Assembly (NCBI RefSeq): GCF_020911865.1
Contig: NZ_CP087131.1
Location: 2,790,001 to 2,854,000, forward strand
Reading direction: 5' to 3'
DNA length: 64,000 bases
DNA from: Chryseobacterium sp. C-71
GTDB lineage: Bacteria; Bacteroidota; Bacteroidia; Flavobacteriales; Weeksellaceae
Within the stretch, counting starts at the first letter, position 1, and every line of letters begins with the position of its first letter. The position numbers and the translations under genes were made by a program. Under the pieces are notes generated by a model. The model saw nothing but the letters and a program-made list of their open reading frames with translations, had not been told where the DNA came from and searched no databases. This document shows, one piece after another, positions 27,298 through 35,886 of this stretch.

Positions 27298-28173
27298 TTA
27301 TTTCTTAATAAAATTTATACAACAAACACTTCTGCAGTGAGCTGCACCATCATCTCCCTTACCTTTTCCAGTATGAGGATTGAACGAAACGACATTTGCA
27401 CAATCATTTTCCGTTGTAAATTTCCAGCCTTTATTTTTGTATTGAAAAAAAGTAGAATCTATTTCACCGTATGGATTTAAAATTTCAATAATTCTTTCCA
27501 ACATCTCCGAATCAAATTGTTGAAAAAAACCATGGTTTTCAAATTTTCCAAATGGAAATGTGAGAAGTAACTGACCGCCTGATTTGAGTATTCGTAAATA
27601 CTCTTTGATTGCTAATAAATATTCGTAAGATTTTTTTTCTTCTTCAATATGTGTAATGTCATAACCATAAATTGAATTGTCCATATCAATATGTTCTATT
27701 GTAGAATGAGAAACAACAGTGTCAAAAAACATATCCTTAAATGGAGTTTCTCTCAAATCAGTGTATACATAAGAAATTCCTAAGTGATTATAATTTGGAG
27801 ATTCAGGAGCATATGTTGCTATTGTAATTTTATTCTTCATTAAAATTTCCTGCTTCAAAATAAAATCAAAATTAAATGTTGATCCTGCATCAAGAATTTC
27901 TTTACCTTCCAATTGCTTAAGATTCGCAAAAATCCATGGGTATTCAATTATTCTTTCGTCTAAACCTTCTCCAAAATTGTCAGATAGTTTGAGTGATATC
28001 AATTCGGTTTTTAATGTAATATTATCTAAAGCACTAATGATCGATTTTTCTTTATACTCTACATAACCTTCAGACCAAGCATTTTTACCTGATTTTAAAT
28101 ATTGCGCTATTTTCTCGTCCGTAGTTTTTTGACTAGGAACCACTTCTGTTTTTTTTTTAAATATATTAAACAT
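27298..28173 (-). CDS. class I SAM-dependent methyltransferase
   Basis: A 291-residue protein. The ATG at 28173 (MFNIFKKKTEV) is preferred over one at 28215, which would overlap the Wzt gene by 31 bases. LEGKEILDAGSTFNFDFIL is a variant motif I. TPFKDMFFDTVVSHSTIEHI is motif IV, and ILKSGGQLLLTFPFG the strand after it. The final residues include CANVVSFNPHTGKGKGDDG and two cysteine-containing stretches. It sits between Wzt and another methyltransferase. Methylation at the non-reducing end can stop chain growth in Wzt-dependent systems, so a chain-terminating role is possible but unproven. Confidence 0.76.
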   Translation of the reverse strand: MFNIFKKKTEVVPSQKTTDEKIAQYLKSGKNAWSEGYVEYKEKSIISALDNITLKTELISLKLSDNFGEGLDERIIEYPWIFANLKQLEGKEILDAGSTFNFDFILKQEILMKNKITIATYAPESPNYNHLGISYVYTDLRETPFKDMFFDTVVSHSTIEHIDMDNSIYGYDITHIEEEKKSYEYLLAIKEYLRILKSGGQLLLTFPFGKFENHGFFQQFDSEMLERIIEILNPYGEIDSTFFQYKNKGWKFTTENDCANVVSFNPHTGKGKGDDGAAHCRSVCCINFIKK

Positions 28174-28184
28174 ATTTTTTTGAT

Positions 28185-29432
28185 TTATTTCCACGAACAA
28201 TTTACAAATACGCAACCATAATCCGCACCATTATATAAATGAAAATCTGTACCTGTTTCCTCGATAGAAAAAGTAACAATATCTTCCTTAATGGACAATA
28301 GTTTTTTATTTGGAACATGAAGAGCTACTAGGAGTTTATAAGAATTTGGTACTAATATACTTTTAGGAATGATACATTCTACATCATACAATCCATCATC
28401 TTTTTTTTCAAATAATGAAACTTTCTTTTGAGTAGTAAAGACAACTCTTTCTTTCTGGTCTGTGACTCTTATTCCGATCTCGGTATCATCTACATATTCA
28501 TCATCAATTAGAAATAATATACGTACAGTAATAGTTTCATTGAAATAAAAATTGCTGGAAAGTTGGTTCTGTTCGTTTACAATTTTTATTTCTTTTATAT
28601 CATTTTCATCCTGAGAATCTGAAATATAAATGTTGGTGGAGCTATTTCCAGATGAAACATAAGAATCCATAGCGCCTTTTATCATTCCGTTGTAGATAAG
28701 TTTACCTTGCTCTAATACCATCCCTTTATTACAAAGAGTATTTACGGCCGCCAAATTATGACTTACAAACAAAATCGTTCTTCCCTCTCCTTTAGTAACA
28801 TCGCCCATTTTCCCAAGACATTTCTTCTGAAACTCAGCATCACCTACTGCCAGAACTTCATCCACGATAAGAATTTCGGATTCTAAGTGAGCGGCAACAG
28901 CAAATGCTAAACGTACATACATTCCCGAAGAGTATCTTTTTACTGGAGTGTCTATATACCTTTCTACCCCTGAAAAATCAACAATCTCATCAAATTTTCT
29001 TTTAATTTCTTTTCGGGTCATGCCAAGAATAGCACCATTAAGAAAGACGTTTTCACGGCCTGTCATTTCAGGGTGAAATCCTGTTCCTACTTCCAAGAGA
29101 GAAGCGATACGGCCATTGGTATAGATTTTTCCTGTAGTAGGTTTGGTTACTTTACTGAGGAGCTTCAGAAGGGTAGATTTTCCGGCTCCGTTTCTGCCGA
29201 TAATACCTACGGCATCACCCTGCTCAATTTCAAAATTGATGTCACGGAGTGACCATACGTATTCAGAATCACCTTTTGTAGCTCTGTCATTGGCCTCACC
29301 TATTTGTAAATAAGGATCTTCTTTGCCACGTACCTTATGCCAGAAACGGTTGAGGTCATGGGAGATTGTTCCCGTTCCCACCTGCCCGAGCCTGTATTGT
29401 TTTGATATATTTTCTGCCTTTAATGCAAGCAT
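28185..29432 (-). CDS. wzt: polysaccharide ABC exporter ATP-binding subunit with C-terminal glycan-binding domain (Wzt)
   Basis: A 415-residue protein. The ATPase domain has Walker A GRNGAGKST at 79-87, signature YSSGMYVRLAFA, Walker B ILIVDEVLAVGD and the switch ILFVSHN. Residues from about 285 to 415 form an extra beta-rich domain (ITVRILFLIDDEYVDDTEIG, VPNSYKLLVALHVP) as in Wzt_C, which binds the finished chain end in O-antigen exporters such as E. coli O9a. This implies that the polymer is completed in the cytoplasm and recognised before export. The partner permease is at 29530. The 97-base gap between them lacks a clear promoter. Confidence 0.9.
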   Translation of the reverse strand: MLALKAENISKQYRLGQVGTGTISHDLNRFWHKVRGKEDPYLQIGEANDRATKGDSEYVWSLRDINFEIEQGDAVGIIGRNGAGKSTLLKLLSKVTKPTTGKIYTNGRIASLLEVGTGFHPEMTGRENVFLNGAILGMTRKEIKRKFDEIVDFSGVERYIDTPVKRYSSGMYVRLAFAVAAHLESEILIVDEVLAVGDAEFQKKCLGKMGDVTKGEGRTILFVSHNLAAVNTLCNKGMVLEQGKLIYNGMIKGAMDSYVSSGNSSTNIYISDSQDENDIKEIKIVNEQNQLSSNFYFNETITVRILFLIDDEYVDDTEIGIRVTDQKERVVFTTQKKVSLFEKKDDGLYDVECIIPKSILVPNSYKLLVALHVPNKKLLSIKEDIVTFSIEETGTDFHLYNGADYGCVFVNCSWK

Positions 29433-29529
29433 GTGTTTTTAATTTAAAATTTAAAATTCAGGGTAACTGATGATTAACCATTTAATATGATAATAATTCA
29501 GAGCAATTGCCTATTACTCATTACCCTTA

Positions 29530-30378
29530 TTAAACTGTGTCCATAAATGTTTTCTCCACCTTGTTGAAGATCACAGTGCCGATGGCTAAGAGAGTTAAGA
29601 TAATGACAGTGCTTATCCCAAGCATCGTTGCTGAAAAGCTTCCCACGCCCATCCAGGCATATTTAAAACATTCAAAAACTCCGGTCAGCGGGTTATAATA
29701 AGACAGTGTTTTGAATATCCCTGTAAGTGATGACGACGGATAAATAACAGGTGTAGCGTACATATACAAACTTACCCCAAATCCTAAAAGCATATTGAGA
29801 TCTTTATACTTGGTGGTCAATGCCGAGAAAATCATTCCTACACCTAGGGCAAACAGTGCCATCAGAACAATAAGAAAAGGTGTTGCTAGAATCCACCAGT
29901 TAGGATTTACTTCTCCTTTTGCCAGATAATAAGCCCAGATGATGATAAATAAAAGCATCTGGACACCAAAACGCATCAGATTTGAAATTACAATGGAAAT
30001 GGGAGTGACCAGCCTCGGGAAGTACACTTTTCCAAAGATCCCGGCATTTCCTGAAAAGGTATAAGAGGTTCCGGTAAGCGAACTTGAAAAATAGTTCCAC
30101 AGCGTGACACCTGCAAGATAAAAGAGCAGTGGCGGTGCCCCGTCGGTAGAAAGATTGGCTATTTTACTGAAAACAATAAGGAATACAATTGTTGTAAGAA
30201 TTGGGTTGATAAAAAACCAAAGCGGTCCTAGAATGGTTTGCTTGAAACCTGCTACAAAATCTCTTTTTACAAACATGTAAACAAGGTCTTTGTATCGCCA
30301 TACTTCTTTGAGTTTTAGATCAAATAATGAATGACTGTCTTCAATAGTTTCTGTCCACTTTTGTTGTGGTTCGTTCAT
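29530..30378 (-). CDS. wzm: polysaccharide ABC exporter permease (Wzm)
   Basis: A 282-residue ABC-2 permease with six predicted membrane segments. The N-terminal KEVWRYKDLVYMFVKRDFV amphipathic segment and GPLWFFINPI are family hallmarks, followed by VTLWNYFSSSL and YATPVIYP. Together with Wzt it moves a polyprenyl-linked O-antigen or capsule chain across the inner membrane. The start is the ATG at 30378, just downstream of a -7 element at 30395-30402. Gene order Wzm then Wzt is standard. Confidence 0.92.
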   Translation of the reverse strand: MNEPQQKWTETIEDSHSLFDLKLKEVWRYKDLVYMFVKRDFVAGFKQTILGPLWFFINPILTTIVFLIVFSKIANLSTDGAPPLLFYLAGVTLWNYFSSSLTGTSYTFSGNAGIFGKVYFPRLVTPISIVISNLMRFGVQMLLFIIIWAYYLAKGEVNPNWWILATPFLIVLMALFALGVGMIFSALTTKYKDLNMLLGFGVSLYMYATPVIYPSSSLTGIFKTLSYYNPLTGVFECFKYAWMGVGSFSATMLGISTVIILTLLAIGTVIFNKVEKTFMDTV

Positions 30379-30394
30379 TTGTGGGAATTTTTTA

Positions 30395-30402
30395 CAAATT
30401 TA
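30395..30402 (-). promoter_or_regulatory. promoter -7 element for wzm-wzt
   Basis: On the minus strand the site reads TAAATTTG, an exact TAnnTTTG match. It is 17 bases upstream of the wzm start. No convincing -33 TTTG was found at the usual 19-20 base spacing. Confidence 0.45.
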
Positions 30403-30472
30403 AAATAAATTATTGATAATCATTTGTTAGCGATGAATCGTTATAATATAGCAGTGTGCTTTTGCTTATGTT

Positions 30473-31333
30473 TTACAAAACCAGTTTTTTCAAATATTCA
30501 CCGTATCCGCTTTTGCCATATTTTAGAGCAGTTTCAAGCAGTTTTTCTTCATTGATGAACCCGTTTCTGAAAGCAATTTCCTCAATACATCCTATTTTGA
30601 AATCCTGTCTTTTTTCAATGACCCTTACGAATTCTGAAGCGTCGTTCAGAGAATCGAATGTTCCTGTGTCTAACCAGGCAGTTCCTCTGTCAAGAACTCC
30701 AACTTCCAGTTTGCCTTTCTGTAAATAGACATTGTTGATGTCGGTGATTTCCAGTTCGCCTCTTGGGGACGGCTGAATGTTTTTAGCGATTTCTACCACT
30801 TCATTATCGTAAAAATACAGTCCCGGGACAGCATAATTTGATTTTGGATGAATAGGTTTTTCTTCAATAGAAACGGCCTTCAGATTTTTATCAAATTCCA
30901 CAACACCATATCTCTCAGGATCGGCAACGTGGTAGGCAAAAACAACACCTCCATCAGGATTGGTTTTGTTTTTCAGTAAAGTCCCCATTTCCGAACCATA
31001 GAAAATATTATCTCCTAAAACCAATGCTGCAGAATCGTTACCGATGAATTGATCTCCCAGAATAAAAGCCTGAGCAAGGCCATCCGGACTTGGTTGAACT
31101 ATATACTCGATGTTACACCCAATTTGAGAACCGTCACCCAAAAGCTTGATAAAGCCAGCTTGATCATGTGGTGTGGTGATGATCAAAATATCTTTAATCC
31201 CTGCAAGCAATAGAGTTGATAGCGGATAATAAATCATTGGCTTGTCGTAAACCGGCATTAGCTGCTTGCTTACTGCAATTGTAAGAGGGTAGAGTCTTGT
31301 TCCAGATCCTCCGGCTAATATTATTCCTTTCAT
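30473..31333 (-). CDS. rmlA: glucose-1-phosphate thymidylyltransferase
   Basis: A 286-residue nucleotidyltransferase. The ATG at 31333 is chosen because the product then begins [18 protein letters not shown], the canonical start with the GGxGTR phosphate-binding loop. An earlier ATG (31408) would add 25 unlikely residues. [25 protein letters not shown] and GTAWLDTGT are RmlA motifs. It makes dTDP-glucose from Glc-1-P and dTTP, the first step towards dTDP-deoxysugars. Here the pathway likely goes on through rmlB and wecE to dTDP-Fuc4NAc. Confidence 0.94.
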   Translation of the reverse strand: MKGIILAGGSGTRLYPLTIAVSKQLMPVYDKPMIYYPLSTLLLAGIKDILIITTPHDQAGFIKLLGDGSQIGCNIEYIVQPSPDGLAQAFILGDQFIGNDSAALVLGDNIFYGSEMGTLLKNKTNPDGGVVFAYHVADPERYGVVEFDKNLKAVSIEEKPIHPKSNYAVPGLYFYDNEVVEIAKNIQPSPRGELEITDINNVYLQKGKLEVGVLDRGTAWLDTGTFDSLNDASEFVRVIEKRQDFKIGCIEEIAFRNGFINEEKLLETALKYGKSGYGEYLKKLVL

Positions 31334-31399
31334 ATGGTTACAAATTATACGAATTTTCGTTTGGTTATAAATTAATTCTCTTTTGTGTTTTATCCAATA

Positions 31400-31424
31400 T
31401 TTTGCCAAAACTTTATTGGCAAAA
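31400..31424. repeat. perfect inverted repeat between rmlA and the T9SS propeller gene
   Basis: Nine-base arms TTTTGCCAA and TTGGCAAAA at 31400-31408 and 31416-31424 with a seven-base loop. It lies just after the stop of the propeller gene on the minus strand. There is no trailing T-run on either strand, so it is not a clean intrinsic terminator. It could be an mRNA 3' stabilising hairpin or a protein-binding site. Confidence 0.55.
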
Positions 31425-31430
31425 GTAGAT

Positions 31431-32465
31431 TTAGTTCTTTATAAATTTTATCGTTTTATTTTTATTTATGGTCAAAAAGTAAATTCCTTTTTCTAGACTT
31501 TGTAAGTCAATCGTAGGTTTTTGATATATAAATTGTTTAATAATTCTACCATTAAAATCTGAAATTGTGATATTGCTATTTACCAAAACATTTTTCAGAG
31601 TTAAATAATTTGAAACAGGATTGGGATAAACTGAAGCTTGATTTTCAATGTCAAAATTTACAGTTGATAAATTTGGAAGGCTTATTTTTGATATTTTATT
31701 TGTGTCTCGCTGTGATAGAAAAAGAAATGCTCCGTTGTTCACTAAACCATAAACACCACCTAAATTAGGAGCGACATCACTCACTACTTGATTTGTAATA
31801 TTCATTTTAGACAATTTTCCGGATCCATAATTAGCAATGTATAATTCTGAACCTACTAAATTCAAAGATGCGGGTTCATCAAATCCGCTACTCAATTGAG
31901 TAATTACAGGCATGGCTGCAGTTAAGTCAACTTTTGAAATAACGTTTGTGTCAAAATCAGAAAAATAAAGAATATTATTGCTGATTACTAATCCTGTTGG
32001 TCCAGATATACCTGTTAAATAATCTGTCTTTACTAAAGTTGTTAGGTTTAATTTAGAAATCTTATTAGCATTGTATTCAGCAATGTATAAATAGTTACCA
32101 TCAATTACAATGCCTGTGGGTTCTAGTACGTTTGTGATGACAGTTTCTACAATAGGTGTTGCAGAAGAAATGTCGATCTTTGAAATTCTATCAGCATTCG
32201 TTTCTGCAATATATAAAGTATTTCCGTTAATAGCCAAACCATCTGGACCTGATAGCCCAGAAACAACATCAATTTTTGTGGGGGAAGCAGAAGAAATATC
32301 TATTTTGGAAATTTTATCTGCCCCAAAAGATTCTGCAATAAATAATGTATTTCCGGAAATTGCAAGACCCGCAGGGTCAGTCAAACCAGTAGTTAACACA
32401 TCTGTTACCTGAGCGTTTAAATTAATTGTTAGGAATGTAAGTAAAAGAAATATTTTTTTTTTCAT
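31431..32465 (-). CDS. T9SS-secreted beta-propeller protein (NHL/YVTN-like)
   Basis: A 344-residue protein with a Sec signal peptide ([18 protein letters not shown]). Six to seven repeats of about 45 residues follow, each with a [18 protein letters not shown] strand and a [14 protein letters not shown] strand, up to about residue 265. This is a six- or seven-bladed beta-propeller. The tail from about residue 275 ([41 protein letters not shown]) is a T9SS type A sorting domain. The mature protein should be exported across the outer membrane and released or anchored to A-LPS. It occupies the place between rmlA and rmlB where rmlC/rmlD are often found. The ligand is unknown. Confidence 0.85.
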   Translation of the reverse strand: MKKKIFLLLTFLTINLNAQVTDVLTTGLTDPAGLAISGNTLFIAESFGADKISKIDISSASPTKIDVVSGLSGPDGLAINGNTLYIAETNADRISKIDISSATPIVETVITNVLEPTGIVIDGNYLYIAEYNANKISKLNLTTLVKTDYLTGISGPTGLVISNNILYFSDFDTNVISKVDLTAAMPVITQLSSGFDEPASLNLVGSELYIANYGSGKLSKMNITNQVVSDVAPNLGGVYGLVNNGAFLFLSQRDTNKISKISLPNLSTVNFDIENQASVYPNPVSNYLTLKNVLVNSNITISDFNGRIIKQFIYQKPTIDLQSLEKGIYFLTINKNKTIKFIKN

Positions 32466-32523
32466 TAGGTAATTTCAATATTTTTTATAAATTTTCAATC
32501 TTGTCAATTAGTGAAATTCATTT

Positions 32524-33615
32524 TTAATTCGAGTCATTCGTATACTGCGAAGCATAATATTTCTGATAATCTCCGCTCGTTACATTCTCCAGCCATTCTT
32601 TATTTTCTAAAAACCAATCAATAGTTTTTCCTAAACCTTGCTCAAAAGTAACAGACGGTTTCCAGCCAAGATCTTTATTCAGTTTTGTAGCATCAATTGC
32701 GTAACGCTTATCGTGACCCGGTCTGTCTTTTACATAAGTAATTAATTTTTCTGAATGTCCTGCCGGATTACCAAGCTTTTCATCCATCTGCTTAATTAAC
32801 TCTTTCACTAAATCAATATTCTGCCACTCATTGAAGCCTCCGATGTTATATGTTTCTCCGGTTTTTGATTCATTAAAAATCTGATGAATCGCTTTTGCAT
32901 GATCTATGACAAATAACCAATCTCTTGTATATTTTCCGTCACCATAAATTGGCAATGGTTTTTCATTGATGATGTTAGAAATACAAAGCGGGATCAATTT
33001 CTCAGGGAAGTGATTCGGGCCGTAATTGTTAGAGCAATTTGACAGAATGAATGGCATTCCATATGTATTTCCGTAAGCTCTTACCAAGTGGTCAGAAGCT
33101 GCTTTACTTGCAGAATACGGAGATTGCGGGTCGTAAGGAGTTGTTTCAAGAAAAAAACCTGTTTCGCCTAAACTTCCGTAAACTTCATCGGTTGAAACAT
33201 GGTAAAATAAGTTTTGTCTTGGCTCATTTGGAAATCTTCCGTGAGTGTGATCTGGATTTAATGTCCAGAATTCGATACAAAGATTCAAAAGATTTGCAGT
33301 TCCGTTTACATTCGTGTTAATGAAAGCATTGGGATCTGTGATGCTTCTGTCAACATGACTTTCTGCTGCCAAATGAACAATAGCGTCTGGGTTGTATTTT
33401 TCAAAAACCTTTCTTAATTCTTCAGGTTTTGTAATGTCTGCTTTTTCGAAAACGTAATTAGGTTCGTTTTCGATATCTTTTAAATTCTCAAGGTTTCCGG
33501 CGTACGTCAAAGCATCAAGATTGATGATTGTTGAATCAGGATTATTTTTAACAAATTCTCTTACAACGTGCGAGCCTATAAATCCTGCTCCGCCTGTGAT
33601 GATAATGTTTTTCAT
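32524..33615 (-). CDS. rmlB: dTDP-glucose 4,6-dehydratase
   Basis: A 363-residue extended SDR. The NAD motif is IITGGAGFIGSHVV, followed by the catalytic STDEVYGSLG (Asp-Glu pair), YSASKAASDHLV with YxxxK, and NNYGPNHFPEKLIPL. These are diagnostic for RmlB. It converts dTDP-glucose to dTDP-4-keto-6-deoxyglucose, the branch point for rhamnose, Fuc4NAc and others. It is separated from rmlA by the propeller gene. The 165-base upstream gap has no clear promoter and holds a short GGCTTTT repeat. Confidence 0.95.
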   Translation of the reverse strand: MKNIIITGGAGFIGSHVVREFVKNNPDSTIINLDALTYAGNLENLKDIENEPNYVFEKADITKPEELRKVFEKYNPDAIVHLAAESHVDRSITDPNAFINTNVNGTANLLNLCIEFWTLNPDHTHGRFPNEPRQNLFYHVSTDEVYGSLGETGFFLETTPYDPQSPYSASKAASDHLVRAYGNTYGMPFILSNCSNNYGPNHFPEKLIPLCISNIINEKPLPIYGDGKYTRDWLFVIDHAKAIHQIFNESKTGETYNIGGFNEWQNIDLVKELIKQMDEKLGNPAGHSEKLITYVKDRPGHDKRYAIDATKLNKDLGWKPSVTFEQGLGKTIDWFLENKEWLENVTSGDYQKYYASQYTNDSN

Positions 33616-33621
33616 ATTTTA

Positions 33622-33657
33622 TGCTTTTGGCCTCAGGCTTTTGGCTTTTGGCTTTTT
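33622..33657. repeat. short GGCTTTT/TTTTGGC direct repeats upstream of rmlB
   Basis: The unit TTTTGGC occurs three times within about 30 bases (GCTTTTGGCC, then GGCTTTTGGC, then TTTTGGCTTTT). It lies 7 to 42 bases upstream of the rmlB ATG. It could be a slippage-prone tract or part of a dispersed intergenic element. No function is evident. Confidence 0.4.
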
Positions 33658-33780
33658 TACTATTGGTTTCCACAGATTTCAACTGTGATTATTTTTGTTG
33701 AACCACTTCAAAGTTCCTAAAGTTCTACCCTTTATCTTAGGAAATCCTCTAGAATACTTAAGATTTCACCTTGGTTCCTT

Positions 33781-35109
33781 TTACTTATTACTTGGCTCTT
33801 GCTGAACAGTTTTTCTCCCTATCGATTTGTAGTAAAACCCGTTCTGTTGAGGAGTTTCTAACGGATACATATTTCTTCCGTCAAAAATAACTTTATTATT
33901 CATTTTTTCTGCCATCAGTTTAAAGTTTGGATTTTTAAATTCCGGCCATTCTGTAGCAATAAATAAAGCATCTGCGTTTTCCAAGGCTTCATACATGGTT
34001 TTTGCATACTGTATTTTGTCACCAAGAATTTTTTGTACATTTTTCTCAGCAATGGTATCGTAAGCTACAACTTTTGCTCCTTTTTTTAGTAATAAATCAA
34101 TATTATCTAAAGAAGAGGCTTCTCTGATGTCGTCTGTATTCGCTTTAAAAGCAAGTCCCCAAACTGCAATTGTTTTTCCTTCAAGATTTCCGTTAAAGTA
34201 TTTTTCAATTTCTGAAACCAGAATTACTTTTTGAGAAATATTGACATTTTCTGTCGCTTCTAAAATCTGGAAATTAAAATCTTCATCTTTTCCGGATCTG
34301 ATCAAAGCTTTCACGTCTTTCGGAAAACAGCTTCCGCCATATCCGATTCCGGGGAATAAAAATCTGTTCCCGATTCTGTCATCGCTTCCCATCCCAAGTC
34401 TTACTTTATCAACGTCAGCACCTACTTTTTCGCAATAGTTGGCAATTTCATTCATAAAAGTAATTTTAACCGCTAAAAATGAGTTGGAAGCATATTTAGT
34501 CAATTCAGATGATTTCTCATCCATAAATATAATAGGAATTCCTGTATTGGTAAATGGCTGGTAAATTTGAGCCATTATGTCTTTCGCTTTGTCTGAGCTA
34601 GATCCTACAACCACTCTCGCAGGATTCATAGAATCTTCCACAGCAAAGCCTTCACGCAGAAATTCAGGATTTGAAACTACGTCGAAAGAAATTTGGGTTT
34701 TTGAAGCAATGACCTCAGATACTCGGTCTGCGGTTCCTACAGGTACGGTACTTTTATTAACGATAACTTTATATTCAGTCATCATTTCACCAATGTCATT
34801 GGCAACTTTCAAAACGTAAGAGAGATCTGCAGAACCGTCTTCTCCAGGAGGCGTCGGCAATGCAAGATAGATCACTTCACTTTTATCTAAAGCTTCTTTT
34901 AAATTAGTTGTAAAAAAAAGTCTTTCCGCCTGTATGTTTCTGAGGAACATTTCTTCAAGATTCGGCTCATAAATAGGCACAATGCCGTTTTTCATGTCCG
35001 TTACTTTCTTTTCATCGATATCAACACAGTATACAGAATTTCCAAGTTCTGCAAGGGTAGTTCCTGTCACCAATCCTACATAGCCTGTTCCTACTATCGT
35101 TATATTCAA
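33781..35109 (-). CDS. ugd: UDP-glucose 6-dehydrogenase
   Basis: A 442-residue protein. ITIVGTGYVGLVTGTTLAEL is the N-terminal NAD motif. KSTVPVGTAD, SNPEFLREGFAVEDSMNPAR and GIGYGGSCFPKD (catalytic Cys) are Ugd signatures, and AVWGLAFKANTDDIRE starts the UDP-binding domain. Start codon is TTG at 35109, giving MNITIVGTGYVG; no suitable ATG is upstream. It oxidises UDP-glucose to UDP-glucuronate. The product could supply uronic acid residues, possibly amidated by the asparagine-synthase homologue at 10181. First gene of the polysaccharide locus on this side. Confidence 0.95.
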   Translation of the reverse strand: MNITIVGTGYVGLVTGTTLAELGNSVYCVDIDEKKVTDMKNGIVPIYEPNLEEMFLRNIQAERLFFTTNLKEALDKSEVIYLALPTPPGEDGSADLSYVLKVANDIGEMMTEYKVIVNKSTVPVGTADRVSEVIASKTQISFDVVSNPEFLREGFAVEDSMNPARVVVGSSSDKAKDIMAQIYQPFTNTGIPIIFMDEKSSELTKYASNSFLAVKITFMNEIANYCEKVGADVDKVRLGMGSDDRIGNRFLFPGIGYGGSCFPKDVKALIRSGKDEDFNFQILEATENVNISQKVILVSEIEKYFNGNLEGKTIAVWGLAFKANTDDIREASSLDNIDLLLKKGAKVVAYDTIAEKNVQKILGDKIQYAKTMYEALENADALFIATEWPEFKNPNFKLMAEKMNNKVIFDGRNMYPLETPQQNGFYYKSIGRKTVQQEPSNK

Positions 35110-35135
35110 AATATATGTTTTTAAAAAATTCTCGA

Positions 35136-35143
35136 CAAAAATA
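35136..35143 (-). promoter_or_regulatory. promoter -7 element for ugd
   Basis: The minus strand reads TATTTTTG, an exact TAnnTTTG match, 27 bases upstream of the TTG start. The -33 element is not obvious. Confidence 0.45.
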
Positions 35144-35290
35144 CTAAAAATACTTTCATGGTTTTTTAATTTAGTAATAAGTTATCGCTGATGATTGATA
35201 GATTCGTAAATAATACAGCTGTTTTTATATCAATTTTAATCTTTTAATTGCTTGAATTTTAAATTCTTATTTAATTGATTATGAACAGTA

Positions 35291-35322
35291 TTTGTTTATT
35301 TTATAAAAATGTATTATATTTG
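35291..35322 (+). promoter_or_regulatory. promoter of rimP-nusA-infB
   Basis: A TTTG -33 box at 35291-35294 and a perfect TATATTTG -7 box at 35315-35322 are separated by 20 bases. This is the textbook Bacteroidota spacing. Transcription would start near 35329, giving a leader of about 70 nt before rimP. Confidence 0.75.
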
Positions 35323-35346
35323 CATAAGATTTACGGGAAAAATGGG

Positions 35347-35371
35347 AAGGCTTCGCAAGAAAGCCTTTTTT
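35347..35371 (+). terminator. terminator-like hairpin in the rimP leader (candidate attenuator)
   Basis: Seven-base arms AAGGCTT (35347-35353) and AAGCCTT (35361-35367) enclose a seven-base loop. The right arm ends in a run of six T up to 35371. It lies between the promoter and the rimP start, so full termination there would silence the operon. A conditional attenuator is therefore plausible. A rimP-leader attenuator is known in gammaproteobacteria, but homology to it is not claimed. Confidence 0.55.
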
Positions 35372-35399
35372 CGTACAGATAGACCATGATTATATAGAT

Positions 35400-35867
35400 A
35401 TGGAGTTTAGAAAAAATATTGAAACATTATTAAATACTTTCCTCGAGACTAGAGAGGATTTATTTCTTATTGATTTAAAGATTTCTGCAGCAGATGATGT
35501 CACTGTGATTTTAGACGGTGATAATGGGGTGACTTTACAAGATTGTCTTGATGCAAGCCGCGCCATAGAGTTTAATGCAGATCGTGATGAGCATGATTTC
35601 AGCCTTCAGGTAATGTCAGCAGGACTAAGCGAGCCTTTGGCAACGCCAAGACAGTTTAATAAAAACTTAGGAAGAGAAATCGAAGTGATGCTGGCAGATT
35701 CTACAACAATAGAAGGAGAGCTGGCTAAAGTAAACGACGAAAAAATCACACTGATTCTTCGTTACCGAAAACCGAAAGATATTGGGAAAGGTAAAGTAGA
35801 TGTGGAAGAGGAAAAAGAAATTTTGTACTCTGAGATTAAAAAAGCGTTGGTAGTAGTTAAATTTTAA
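35400..35867 (+). CDS. rimP: ribosome maturation factor RimP
   Basis: A 155-residue protein. The N-terminal alpha/beta domain contains LIDLKISAADDVTVILDGDNGVTL in two blocks and the DCLDASRAIEF helix. DFSLQVMSAGLSEPL is the conserved V-S-GL-PL motif leading into the C-terminal SH3-like domain. It binds the 30S subunit during maturation. ATG at 35400, 19 bases before nusA. Position ahead of nusA-infB is the conserved bacterial order and confirms the call. Confidence 0.95.
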   Translation: MEFRKNIETLLNTFLETREDLFLIDLKISAADDVTVILDGDNGVTLQDCLDASRAIEFNADRDEHDFSLQVMSAGLSEPLATPRQFNKNLGREIEVMLADSTTIEGELAKVNDEKITLILRYRKPKDIGKGKVDVEEEKEILYSEIKKALVVVKF

Positions 35868-35886
35868 TTTAAAGAAAAAAAGATAA

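Noticed and set aside
31400..31424. Calling the inverted repeat a terminator
   Set aside because: No T-run follows the stem on either strand.
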